From: Symmachiella macrocystis
GTDB lineage: Bacteria > Planctomycetota > Planctomycetia > Planctomycetales > Planctomycetaceae
DNA length: 64,000 bases
Reading direction: 5' to 3'
NCBI RefSeq assembly: GCF_007860075.1
Contig: NZ_SJPP01000001.1
Coordinates: 4,615,078-4,679,077 of the forward strand
In this document: one piece after another, positions 56,081 through 64,000 of the stretch
How positions within the stretch are numbered: the stretch's first letter is position 1
Layout of the letters: the number at the start of each line of letters is the position of its first letter
Translations under genes and position numbers: made by a program
Notes under the pieces: generated by a model
Databases searched by the model: none
Told to the model about the DNA's origin: nothing
The model's input: the letters and a program-made list of their open reading frames with translations, nothing else

Positions 56081-57475
56081 TTAGGCGTCGGTGGAGACCG
56101 GAGTTTGGATAGCTGGCGGGATCCGCTGGGGGGGATAGGCGGTCCAGACAGCGATCGCTGAGCCAATCGGCAGCACCAGCATCATCCAGTTCGCCATGGA
56201 ATAACCTCCCCAATAATCTTTGGCAAGAGCAAATGGCAACGGGCCCAGGGCGCTGGCTACGATTTGAAAGGTAAGTACGATTCCACGGATCGCTCCTTGG
56301 TGCAATCGTCCGTATTGATTGACCCACACGGCGCTACCGGCTGTTCGCAGAATCGCACCGTGCGTGCCCAGCAGCATGCCGTAGATTGCCGCCAGTCCTA
56401 CATGGTTCAGCGATGTCAACAACAACTGCGCCGTCGCTAAACAGACCATCGACATCGCCATCAATTTCCGTTCCGGAAAACGGTCGCTGAGGTAGCCAAA
56501 CAACAAAGCGCCCAAGCTGGCTGCCGCTGCCTGAATGCTCAACGTGGTGACCGCCGTCGTGACCGACAACCCCGCTTCAGCAAAGATCGAGACCTGATGA
56601 AACACCAAACCGGTGCCTACTAATGCGCCGGTGCACAACGGCATTAACAGCTTCCAAAACGTCAAATGCTTCCACGCCTCTTCGACAGTCTGATCGTGAC
56701 CAACGGCGGATTCCACACCGGCCATTTCAGCTGTGTCGGTCTCCTCTTGATCCTGACGGGGGCGAGTTGTTTTCGTGTCTTTGGACAACTGGCCATCTGG
56801 CAATAACCCGACATCCTCAGGGCGATTCCGGACGAACACAATTGCGGGCAATATCAGAATCGCCCAGACAATGACCGCCAAGCAAACCCATCCCGATCGC
56901 CAACCGAATTCGGTCGTGACGTACTGATTGATCTGCGGAATGCACATCACCGACAGCGTTCCACCCAGCCCCAACAACCCCATGGCCATCCCACGGCGTT
57001 TCTCGAACCAATGCCCGACTAACCAGGAACTCACCAAAGTCAGCGAGCCTTGCCCCAGCGGGCGGATCAAGCAAAAGCCGATGAAGAGCCCCATAAAGCT
57101 TTCGACCGACGACATCCACAGACAAGCGCCCCCGAGGGCGAGCGCGATGATCGGTAGTAACAGTCGCGCGCCGTAGCGGTCCGTCAATCGTCCGACAAAG
57201 GGCAAACAGGCGCCCGAGACCAACGTTGCAACGAGATAGGCCGCCGAAAACGCAGTATCGGTGACCTTCAACGACGCTTCCATCGGCTCTTTAAAGGTCG
57301 CCACGGAAAACGATTGACCCGGTGCCGACGCAAACATGCCCAGCGCGGCGATAAACAGCACCGTCCAACCCAAAAAGAACGGTTTCCGCTGCGGCGCAAC
57401 GGGAGTCAGGCTCGGTTGGATTTGTACCGGATTGGCCAATCGTGACCGAATCGGTTTCGTTCTCAGGCGGGACAT
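56081..57475 (-). CDS. MFS transporter (monocarboxylate/oxalate-type)
   Basis: The 464-residue protein has 12 predicted spans split by a charged central loop (SKDTKTTRPRQDQEETD). It has the MFS motif A-type sequence GRLTDRYGARLLLP and its second-half equivalent GYLSDRFPERKLM, plus HWFEKRRGMAMGLLGLGG. This resembles oxalate/formate and monocarboxylate carriers. The ATG at 57475 gives MSRLRTKPIRS; a GTG 42 bases upstream is an alternative. It lies upstream of the secreted toroid protein gene with a 67-base gap and may import its product. Confidence 0.87.
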   Translation of the reverse strand: MSRLRTKPIRSRLANPVQIQPSLTPVAPQRKPFFLGWTVLFIAALGMFASAPGQSFSVATFKEPMEASLKVTDTAFSAAYLVATLVSGACLPFVGRLTDRYGARLLLPIIALALGGACLWMSSVESFMGLFIGFCLIRPLGQGSLTLVSSWLVGHWFEKRRGMAMGLLGLGGTLSVMCIPQINQYVTTEFGWRSGWVCLAVIVWAILILPAIVFVRNRPEDVGLLPDGQLSKDTKTTRPRQDQEETDTAEMAGVESAVGHDQTVEEAWKHLTFWKLLMPLCTGALVGTGLVFHQVSIFAEAGLSVTTAVTTLSIQAAAASLGALLFGYLSDRFPERKLMAMSMVCLATAQLLLTSLNHVGLAAIYGMLLGTHGAILRTAGSAVWVNQYGRLHQGAIRGIVLTFQIVASALGPLPFALAKDYWGGYSMANWMMLVLPIGSAIAVWTAYPPQRIPPAIQTPVSTDA

Positions 57476-57846
57476 TGCGGAATGACTATTGGAGGGAAGC
57501 GCGGTGCGGAGGTGCACTGAGCGATAAATTCAATCGACTTGCCGATCAGGACAGCCGATTGCTGCCGCAGGTTCAGTTTATTCGATAACTGCAGCATGGA
57601 ACAGGTCGCTGCCGACTTTGGGCGCGGGTGAGTCTAACGGCGACTTATTAAGCAGGTATTAACGCATTGATGAACAAAACAAAAGTCCAAATACCGCTAA
57701 GGCAAGCGTATTCACAGTGTTTGCTAACCGAACGAAAGTTAGCTGACAGGTTGAAATCTAGACTGCAATGCCTGCCAACATATTCTCCATTAGCCGCAGA
57801 AGTGAAGCTTCAGCGGTGTGGCTTTTCGGAGCCCGGCTAAAGGGCG
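57476..57846. other. Intergenic region, nothing recognised
   Basis: About 370 bases separate the MFS gene start and the end of coaX. No repeat, RNA or terminator with a T tract was seen, and short frames have no support. Confidence 0.5.
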
Positions 57847-58650
57847 TCAGTCATTGCCGACGATCACTAGACCCTGCAGCGCTAAATAAGGGTAATGCAG
57901 CGCTCCGGGTAATTGCGGTGCAATGAGCCGTCCCGCACCACCGGTGACGACAATCGTGGCTTCTGCAGGGAGCGTTTCGCGCAGATGTTGGATCAATTCA
58001 CGTATGGCGCCCAATTGCCCCCAAAACAATCCGCTCCGCAGGGCATCACGCGTGTTTTTGCCCAGTGCTGCGGGAGGCTCGCCAACGATTTCGTCGTTCG
58101 AGATACGAGGCAACAAAGCTGTGTATTGATGGAGTGCCTGCGAACAAAGTTGAAATCCCGGCAAAATCGCCCCGCCCTCGAAGGCGCCGGTTGTGGATAT
58201 GACATCCACCGTTGTCGCTGTCCCGGAATCGACGATGATCATTGGTGATTCAGGCGGCCGAATCACATTGGCAGCCACTGCATTGAGCAGGCGATCGACA
58301 CCGACAGTCCGCGGTGAATCCACATGGAGTTCAATCGGCAACACGAACGGATTATCGATCACCTGCGGATTGGGCCAACCGGTCGCCGGCCAACCATCGA
58401 GGACCTTATCGCGCCCCCGGGGGTTCACGCCCCCTAGGATCACCGCCACCACTTCGCCATGGATTTTCTGAGTCCAGCGTGCCAATTCATTCCAGGGGAC
58501 CGAAGCATCCACCTCGACTGCCATCGATCGCAAATACTCCGGCAAGCGCCGTTCGCTCCGCGCGCGGCCATTTTTCTCAAAGAGTCCCAACTTAATGCGG
58601 CTGTTGCCAACATCGATCGCGACCAACAATTCTCGGGAAGGATGATTCAA
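57847..58650 (-). CDS. coaX: Type III pantothenate kinase
   Basis: The 267-residue protein has the CoaX motifs LVAIDVGNSRIKLGLFEKNG (about residues 9-28), PRTVGVDRLLNAVAA, IIVDSGTATTVDVI and GGAILPGFQLC, plus the C-terminal TIVVTGGAGRLI. These are the phosphate, pantothenate and adenosine regions of the ASKHA fold. It phosphorylates pantothenate in the first step of coenzyme A synthesis. The TTG start gives MNHPSRELL. It stands alone, with no birA or other coenzyme gene beside it. Confidence 0.95.
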   Translation of the reverse strand: MNHPSRELLVAIDVGNSRIKLGLFEKNGRARSERRLPEYLRSMAVEVDASVPWNELARWTQKIHGEVVAVILGGVNPRGRDKVLDGWPATGWPNPQVIDNPFVLPIELHVDSPRTVGVDRLLNAVAANVIRPPESPMIIVDSGTATTVDVISTTGAFEGGAILPGFQLCSQALHQYTALLPRISNDEIVGEPPAALGKNTRDALRSGLFWGQLGAIRELIQHLRETLPAEATIVVTGGAGRLIAPQLPGALHYPYLALQGLVIVGND

Positions 58651-58817
58651 CGGAACAGCCGGCTACGTGGTAGGGAGATGAAAAATGAAGCGAAACCCGT
58701 TTCGCAATTTGAGAATCGGTTTCGCGATATGAGTGAGTTCCTCATTATTGGCGAAAAACCACATGAATAACAATCCCAGCAAGGGCCGGATCGGCTCAGA
58801 ATTGCCGCAATAACCCA

Positions 58818-59651
58818 TCAATCGATGCCGATATTCGTGAATTCTTGGATCCGCTCCGTAATCGCCGTTTCCACCGGCAGGCGTTCCATGCTGCTGGCCC
58901 CATAAAAGCCTACAATCCCTTCGGTGTTGTCCAAAATATACTGCGCATCAGCCGGTTCGGCGATCGGCCCGCCGTGGCACAGCACCATAATCTCGGGATT
59001 GATTCGCTTTGCCGCATCGTGCATCTCCTGCACCCGGCGAGCCGCTTCCTCCAGAGTGATCGCCGTTTCGGCTCCGATGCTGCCTTTGGTCGTCAGCCCC
59101 ATATGCGGAATCAGAATATCCGCCCCCGCCTCAGCCATCGCGGTTGCTTCGTCGGGATTGAAGGCATACGGCGAGGTCAGTAGCCCCAATTCGTGCGCCT
59201 GTCGAATCATGTCGACTTCCAACCCGTAACTCATCCCGGTCTCTTCCAGATTCGCCCGGAATGTGCCGTCGATCAGTCCCACAGTGGGGAAATTCTGCAC
59301 TCCCGCAAAACCGGCCCGCTGCACGTCCTGCAGAAAGGACGACATCACCCGAAACGGATCCGTCCCACATACCCCGGCCAAAACCGGTGTGTCAGGCACG
59401 ACCGGCAACACCTCGCGAACCATCTCCATCACGATCCCATTGGCATCACCATACGGCATCAACCCCGCTAACGACCCGCGGCCCGCCATGCGAAACCGGC
59501 CGGAATTGTAAATGATGATCAAATCAATCCCACCGGCCGCCTCCAATTTAGCACTGATCCCGGTGCCGGCGCCACCACCAATGATCGGTTTCCCGGCAGC
59601 GACCTTTGCGCGGAGGGTTTCCAGAATGTTTTCACGTGTGTGTTGGGTCAT
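58818..59651 (-). CDS. TIM-barrel protein of the phosphoenolpyruvate-hydrolase-like family (Tm-1 C-domain type)
   Basis: The 277-residue protein begins [17 protein letters not shown] and has the segments [72 protein letters not shown] and [17 protein letters not shown]. The gene is on the minus strand. This is the TIM-barrel (PF09370-type) family that forms the C-terminal domain of plant Tm-1. The UPF0261 gene lies immediately upstream on the same strand, separated by 82 bases that include a dispersed repeat. A longer frame upstream merely translates that repeat. The bacterial function is unknown. Confidence 0.88.
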   Translation of the reverse strand: MTQHTRENILETLRAKVAAGKPIIGGGAGTGISAKLEAAGGIDLIIIYNSGRFRMAGRGSLAGLMPYGDANGIVMEMVREVLPVVPDTPVLAGVCGTDPFRVMSSFLQDVQRAGFAGVQNFPTVGLIDGTFRANLEETGMSYGLEVDMIRQAHELGLLTSPYAFNPDEATAMAEAGADILIPHMGLTTKGSIGAETAITLEEAARRVQEMHDAAKRINPEIMVLCHGGPIAEPADAQYILDNTEGIVGFYGASSMERLPVETAITERIQEFTNIGID

Positions 59652-59679
59652 GGGATTTGGGGGTTGTGGTGATTGAATG

Positions 59680-59758
59680 CCCCCCGGCAAAGTCGGGGGC
59701 TGATAACGGGTGGGGAATGATTCGCAATTTCCATCAGCCCCCGGCTCCGCCGGGGGGT
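59680..59758. repeat. Dispersed inverted repeat overlapping the 3' end of the UPF0261 gene
   Basis: CCCCCCGGCAAAGTCGGGGG and CCCCCGGCTCCGCCGGGG form the arms, matching 36417-36488. The right arm encodes the last codons and the TGA of the UPF0261 gene. Confidence 0.85.
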
Positions 59759-60981
59759 TCGGATGTTTTGCGGGATCGCAAAATGTCCAACAACACCGTC
59801 GCCGCAGCTGTGGCGAATTCGGCATCGTTAATATGCCTGTCAATCTCCAAAACATCAACAGCGCCGCAATGCGCGTGAATGCTCTCAAACAACGCCGCCC
59901 TCGCCGCCGGATCGTCAAACGGTTGTCCCTCCGCATCAATCGCCGAGACCCCTTGCAGCGGCAGCAGAATCTTCACCGGCCCAGTCGCCGCAGCCGCCTT
60001 ACGGGCGATTTCCTCGCCCAGTCGGCGATTTTCTTCCGGCGTGGTCCGCATCAGCGTCACGGTGGGGTTATGTGTATACAACTTGCGGTCCGAGAATTCG
60101 TCGGGAATGCTCTCGGCCGGGCCAAAATTGACCATGTCGGTCGCTCCCACCGAGATGACTTGCGGGATGCCTGCACGTCCGGCAGCCGTCAGGCGGTCGG
60201 GACCGGCGGAGAGGACGCCCCCCACCAACTCATCGGCCAACTCGGTCGTGGTGATGTCCAACACGCCGGCAAGCAGCCCCTCAGAAATGAGCGACTCCAT
60301 CGCCTCACCGCCATTGCCGGTGGCGTGAAACACAAGCACTTCATAGCCCGCCTCTTCCAACACGCTGCGGGCCTGTTCAATACAGGGCGTCGTGACGCCG
60401 AACATCGTGGCGGCAATCAGCGGTTTGTCGTCGGTCCGCTGATCGGAAACGGTATTCAACGTCACCATACCCGCCATGGCCCGCGCGGCGTTTCCCAACA
60501 CGGCGCGACTGATACGATTGATCCCCGCGATGTCAACCACCGCATTGAGCATCAAAATATCCTTGTCCCCCACATACGGCCGGACCTGCCCCGAGGCCAG
60601 CGTACTGACCATCAATTTGGGGATTCCCACCGGCAGTCGCCGCATGGCGGAAGTCGCAATCGTGGTCCCCGCCGATCCCCCCAGCCCCAGCACCGCATCG
60701 ACCGCGCCGGTGGCGTGCCGCTGCGCGATCAACTCCGCCACCCCTTGCGCCGCCAACGTGATCGCCGCCCCCCGGTCACCCGCAGCACGTACCTTAGCCA
60801 ACGAAGTCCCGGCAAGTTCAAAAACCGTTTCACGCGAAATGTCGGCGGCAATCTGCGGTTCGCCGAGACAGCCCGCATCGACAACCACAATCTCCGCCAC
60901 GCCGTAAGCGCGCAACTGCTCCCGAACGAAATCCGTCTCCGTCCCTTTGGTATCCAACGTACCAATCAGATAAACCGCCAT
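59734..60981 (-). CDS. UPF0261 / Tm-1-like ATP-binding domain protein
   Basis: The 415-residue protein starts [20 protein letters not shown]. It contains the family segments [70 protein letters not shown] and [16 protein letters not shown]. These match the N-terminal domain of tomato Tm-1, which binds ATP and inhibits tobamovirus replication protein. The last residues (PPGGAGG) are encoded by a dispersed repeat that supplies the stop, so the natural tail was replaced. It precedes the TIM-barrel gene that completes the Tm-1 architecture. Its bacterial substrate is unknown. Confidence 0.9.
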   Translation of the reverse strand: MAVYLIGTLDTKGTETDFVREQLRAYGVAEIVVVDAGCLGEPQIAADISRETVFELAGTSLAKVRAAGDRGAAITLAAQGVAELIAQRHATGAVDAVLGLGGSAGTTIATSAMRRLPVGIPKLMVSTLASGQVRPYVGDKDILMLNAVVDIAGINRISRAVLGNAARAMAGMVTLNTVSDQRTDDKPLIAATMFGVTTPCIEQARSVLEEAGYEVLVFHATGNGGEAMESLISEGLLAGVLDITTTELADELVGGVLSAGPDRLTAAGRAGIPQVISVGATDMVNFGPAESIPDEFSDRKLYTHNPTVTLMRTTPEENRRLGEEIARKAAAATGPVKILLPLQGVSAIDAEGQPFDDPAARAALFESIHAHCGAVDVLEIDRHINDAEFATAAATVLLDILRSRKTSEPPGGAGG

Positions 60982-61025
60982 CGAAGAATTATCCCCGCGA
61001 CACAGTGAGTGCACACCTAAAAATC

Positions 61026-61060
61026 TCCCTCTCCCCCTGGGAGAGGGCCGGGGTGAGGGG
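61026..61060. repeat. Dispersed GC-rich palindrome, second copy
   Basis: CCCTCTCCCCCTGGGAGAGG and then GCCGGGGTGAGGGG form a hairpin like the one at 30335-30373. It lies between the sialidase-like gene and the UPF0261 gene, both on the minus strand. Confidence 0.7.
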
Positions 61061-61096
61061 CAAACAACCAACAGCAGACACCTCTTCAAACCCCAA

Positions 61097-62182
61097 TCAC
61101 TCCGCAACCCCATCCTTGTGTCCCAAAATCGCCGCTTCATCAAAAACCGCATGGTTAATGATCGTCCGCACCCCTGACGTGTACACGATATGAATCTTGC
61201 CGTCGCGAGTTTGAATCGCCACCGGATAGGCGGTCGTGTCTCCCGGGATGTTCACGATGTTTCGCCGGTGTGGCCAAGACTTATCGTTGTCGGTCGAGAT
61301 CGCCACGGTGAGCGGCATCCGTTCTCCCTCGTTATTGTCGTTCCACACCATCAGCAGGTGGCCGTTTTTGAGTTTGATGAAGTCCAGCGCCGAGTTGGGA
61401 TTCTTAAACTCCGTCGGTTCCCCTTTGCTCCAGGTCCGCCCCCCATCGTGCGACTCGCTACGATAGGCGACGCCCCCCTCTTTGAGCGGTCCAAACCGTC
61501 CGCCGCGACGGATGTAGGTGATCAAATAGTCATCATCGATCTGCACTGGCGAGGCTTGTAGATTGCCGATTTGGGAATAGATGCGATTCGTCGGCGTCCA
61601 CGTTTTTTTCTTAGGGTTGTATCGCAAGAAATAACTACAGGTATCCGCAGCCGTTCCTTCACGGTCTTCGCCCGTCTCGTGATACAGCGGCAAAAAGTAG
61701 TCGCCGTCATTGAGCACAATCGGGGCGCTGCGTGCCATCGTTCCTTCTTCGAAGGACAGCAGATGCGAGTCGGACCAGGTCTTTGCCCCATCTTTGGAAA
61801 TTTTGTATTTAACCCGCGCGGAGGACCACGTGGGGCCGTAATTCGTCACGTAGAATAACCAGACCGTCCCGTCCGGCGCCTGCCAGATGGCGCCGTTTCC
61901 GTCCGAGCGATCCGGCGTGTCGGCGATGACCACCGGTTTGGTCCACTCCGTCGCCCCCTTCACCAGACGCGTGCCGTAGACAGCCGTGTCCCCTTCGTAC
62001 TCGCCTGCGCCTCCATAGTAGGCGATATACAGGTCGCCATTGTCCAACTCGGTGATTGTTGCGGGGTGTTTGTACTTGCCGGGAATCTCCGGCCCATGCA
62101 CGCGTTGAACCGTGATGTCATCCGCAGCGTGGAGGGCGGGCGTGAATGCGAGCAACACTAGGGCAGATATAAAGGTTTTCAT
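61097..62182 (-). CDS. Secreted sialidase-like (BNR/Asp-box) protein
   Basis: The 361-residue product starts MKTFISALVLLAFTPALHA with a signal peptide. The GAGGTGAC site lies just upstream of the ATG at 62182. Asp-box motifs occur in ISKDGAKTWSDSH and SHDGGRTWSKG, and a weaker one in STDNDKSWPHR. Further propeller strands include DGTVWLFYVTNYG, SQIGNLQASPVQI and RRGGRFGPLKEGG. This matches the exo-alpha-sialidase-like family (PF13088 type). Such proteins cleave sialic-acid-like or other glycosides outside the cell, but the catalytic Arg triad cannot be placed with certainty by eye. A longer frame upstream is noncoding. Confidence 0.87.
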   Translation of the reverse strand: MKTFISALVLLAFTPALHAADDITVQRVHGPEIPGKYKHPATITELDNGDLYIAYYGGAGEYEGDTAVYGTRLVKGATEWTKPVVIADTPDRSDGNGAIWQAPDGTVWLFYVTNYGPTWSSARVKYKISKDGAKTWSDSHLLSFEEGTMARSAPIVLNDGDYFLPLYHETGEDREGTAADTCSYFLRYNPKKKTWTPTNRIYSQIGNLQASPVQIDDDYLITYIRRGGRFGPLKEGGVAYRSESHDGGRTWSKGEPTEFKNPNSALDFIKLKNGHLLMVWNDNNEGERMPLTVAISTDNDKSWPHRRNIVNIPGDTTAYPVAIQTRDGKIHIVYTSGVRTIINHAVFDEAAILGHKDGVAE

Positions 62183-62527
62183 ATGAGTCACCTCGAGTTC
62201 GGTAGCAGTTGAGGATGGTGAGTTCAGCCGTTGAGCATAACCGAAAACAAAGCCAGAAACACCAATCGAGGATTCAATGACAACCCCGTCATCAATATCC
62301 ACGACCAATTCCTTAGGCGAAGGCCTTGCCTCGGTGTTTGTACAAGGTTCAGTTAGGGAATTGGGGGGCTGGCCAATTCGCACAACCGGCAAAGATTCTC
62401 GCATGTCCACTGGCATCGTTGAAGGGGGGATCGCCAATGGTGTAGTATCTTTTCAAAGGGCCTCTACTGACATCGATTCAGCATATCTCAGCTGACGAGT
62501 ACCTTGGCCGGAGTTACAAGGGAAGAA
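62183..62527. other. Divergent intergenic region with promoters for both flanking genes
   Basis: About 345 bases separate the sialidase-like gene and the membrane glycosyltransferase gene. No recognised RNA or repeat was seen, and the open frames crossing it are upstream extensions of the sialidase-like gene. Confidence 0.5.
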
Positions 62528-63832
62528 ATGTCTGCAGTCAACCGTCATCGCGTAGGCCCCGTTTCGACCGCTGTTGTCCTGGGGTTGCTGACCGTTGCAA
62601 TCAAGTGGGCTGTGTGTGTGCAGGGCTCTTATCCAGAGGACTTGGTCCGCGTCGCCCCTTGGGGGTTCGGCTACGAGGAGGGGCATATCGCCGCAAACGT
62701 CATTGCCGGGCATGGGTTTAGCATTACCTCGGCTGCCGGGAATCTGCCAGCGGCGTGGGGGAGCACTCTTCCGACAACCTCTTCGGCGAATTTTCTGCCG
62801 ACCGCGTGGGTTTCTCCGCTTTATCCGCTGCTGCTTTCCGAGATTTTCCGCTACTGCGGAATCTTCACCCCCGCCGCCGCGTCTGTTGTGATCGCCATCA
62901 ATTGTGTTGCACAGGGGATCATCGTTTCGCTGCTCTACTTGCTCGGATTTCATCTGGGGCAAAGACGGGTCGGATTTGCAGCAGTCGGCTTGTTTTTAGT
63001 GGATCCCAACGCGTGGCAGTTTTTAGGCTGGGTGTGGCATACACAGCTTTATAGCCTGTTCTTGCTGTGTCATATTTATGTACTGCTGCGGCCCGCGCGT
63101 TCGCCGGTCTGGCAAGGCTGTCTGCTGGGAATCACCTTGGCTTTGGCGCTGTTGACCGACGGAGCGGCGATCATGCTCGTGCCAATTACCGTATTTTACG
63201 TGATCCGTAAAAAAATAGGGGGCAAGCGGATTCTAGTCGGTGGAACTGCGTTGCTATCCGGCGCGCTACTGATGACACCTTGGGCTTGGCGGAATTATGA
63301 AGCGTTTGGAGCCTTCAACCCGCTGCGGGGCAGCGTGAGTACGAATCTATGGGTGGGCAATCATCCGGAAAATCGTGACGAGTCCTATCACGGACTCAGT
63401 CAAAGCCCTTGGCACAATCAAGAGGAATTCCAGACGTTCGTCTCACTCGGTGAAAAGGGGTATTCCCAACTTTGTCGCGAGCGGGTGATCACTCGGGTCA
63501 GTTCGCATCCCGGCCGGTTCCTGGTCGATTCGTTGAAACGGACCACGGGGTTTTGGTTCGGCGAATGGTGGAACGGTTTCGCACATATCCACTGGGTTTA
63601 CTCGGCCGGACTGGGCATTTTTACACTGCTTGCGATAGCGGGGGTTTATCGTGGACGCAAGCTGCACATCGAATTGTTACTCGCTGTGTTCTTGCTGTTT
63701 CCACTGCCGTACTATCTCACGGTTCATGGCCACGGACGCTACCGAGCGCCAATCGAACCGTTGATCTGCCTAGCTGCCGCCCTCGTTTTTTATCGAGAAG
63801 ACAAGAGCCCGAGTCAGTCACAGCAAAAGTAA
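62528..63832 (+). CDS. Integral-membrane glycosyltransferase (GT39/ArnT-like, PMT_2 type)
   Basis: The 434-residue protein has about 10 spans and resembles dolichyl- or polyprenyl-phosphate mannosyltransferases. The segments are GFGYEEGHIAANVIAGHGFS with an acidic pair in the first periplasmic loop, WVSPLYPLLLSEIFRYCGIF, and the LLMTPWAWRNYEAFGAFNPLRG block typical of the family. HGRYRAPIEPLICLAAALVFY closes the protein. GGGAAG precedes the ATG by 3 bases. It would transfer a sugar from a lipid carrier to a periplasmic acceptor. No partner gene adjoins, so the acceptor is unknown. Confidence 0.85.
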   Translation: MSAVNRHRVGPVSTAVVLGLLTVAIKWAVCVQGSYPEDLVRVAPWGFGYEEGHIAANVIAGHGFSITSAAGNLPAAWGSTLPTTSSANFLPTAWVSPLYPLLLSEIFRYCGIFTPAAASVVIAINCVAQGIIVSLLYLLGFHLGQRRVGFAAVGLFLVDPNAWQFLGWVWHTQLYSLFLLCHIYVLLRPARSPVWQGCLLGITLALALLTDGAAIMLVPITVFYVIRKKIGGKRILVGGTALLSGALLMTPWAWRNYEAFGAFNPLRGSVSTNLWVGNHPENRDESYHGLSQSPWHNQEEFQTFVSLGEKGYSQLCRERVITRVSSHPGRFLVDSLKRTTGFWFGEWWNGFAHIHWVYSAGLGIFTLLAIAGVYRGRKLHIELLLAVFLLFPLPYYLTVHGHGRYRAPIEPLICLAAALVFYREDKSPSQSQQK

Positions 63833-64000
63833 TCTTTCCCGCCAGTCAACTGGCAGATTTTAGGTTCTGCCGGCGGGCTCGGGATGTATTCAACAAAAGA
63901 CCAAAATTTCTTCGTTCAGTCCGTTGACTCTTTGCGGGGTCGCGCCTAATATATCTCTCACTGCCCACGCGGGCGGGTCGCTCTCGGTGTTGCTTTTACC
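63833..64000. other. Right edge, nothing recognised
   Basis: The remaining 168 bases show only a short GC-rich palindrome (GCCCACGCGGGCGGG) near 63962 and no gene start that can be supported. Confidence 0.5.

Noticed and set aside
59710..61008. Plus-strand frame of 432 codons
   Set aside because: It is antisense to the UPF0261 gene, whose motifs are unmistakable. The frame is Arg/His-rich and matches nothing.

Overview
The window looks like a chromosomal segment of a Planctomycetota bacterium, probably in or near the Planctomycetaceae. The evidence is: secreted proteins carrying the planctomycete N-terminal motif LEDRRLMAG or VEERRLMAG, several PQQ-type beta-propeller proteins, many loosely spaced single genes, families of short dispersed palindromes, an archaeal/eukaryotic-type prolyl-tRNA synthetase, and a short SRP RNA. 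No rRNA, tRNA, CRISPR array, transposase or phage gene was seen.

Left part (1-14.7 kb). A large secreted PQQ-propeller/TPR-like protein runs off the left edge. Next is csrA with its own terminator. Then comes a co-directional stress module of PrkA-type kinase, YeaH/DUF444 protein and SpoVR, followed closely by an unrecognised 165-residue protein that I propose as its fourth member. A nucleotidyltransferase-HD protein follows, and then recJ and pcm on the other strand.

Middle (14.7-36.3 kb). There is a tandem pair of RTX-like calcium-binding repeat genes. The first is intact and the second is interrupted by two in-frame stops with no frameshift. Secreted carbohydrate-related proteins, nnrD, a YjbQ protein, proS, a TIGR00300 (ornithine cyclodeaminase/LOR-SDH) protein, a sigma-54 activator with a possible sigma-54 promoter, a sugar-acid dehydratase, a site-2 protease, a xylose-isomerase-like TIM barrel and an LRR protein follow.

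Right part (36.2-64 kb). A small SRP RNA lies on the minus strand. Beyond it is about 1 kb of unexplained sequence and an ECF sigma factor with a clear terminator. Then come an APC permease, a TPR-methyltransferase, a pteridine-reductase-like SDR, an HD-GYP phosphodiesterase with a degenerate partner, a PQQ lipoprotein, and a MetE-like/nucleotidyltransferase/OPA-transporter run. The rest comprises a two-gene bd-like oxidase in which the CydA-like subunit carries a cytochrome c, an SDR, a secreted protein and an MFS carrier, coaX, a two-gene equivalent of plant Tm-1, a sialidase-like protein and a membrane glycosyltransferase.

Throughout, intergenic gaps hold at least six families of inverted or palindromic repeats, two or more copies of most of which are visible here. 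One copy supplies the C-terminal codons and the stop of a gene. All functions are read from motifs and family resemblance by eye. No database search was possible.
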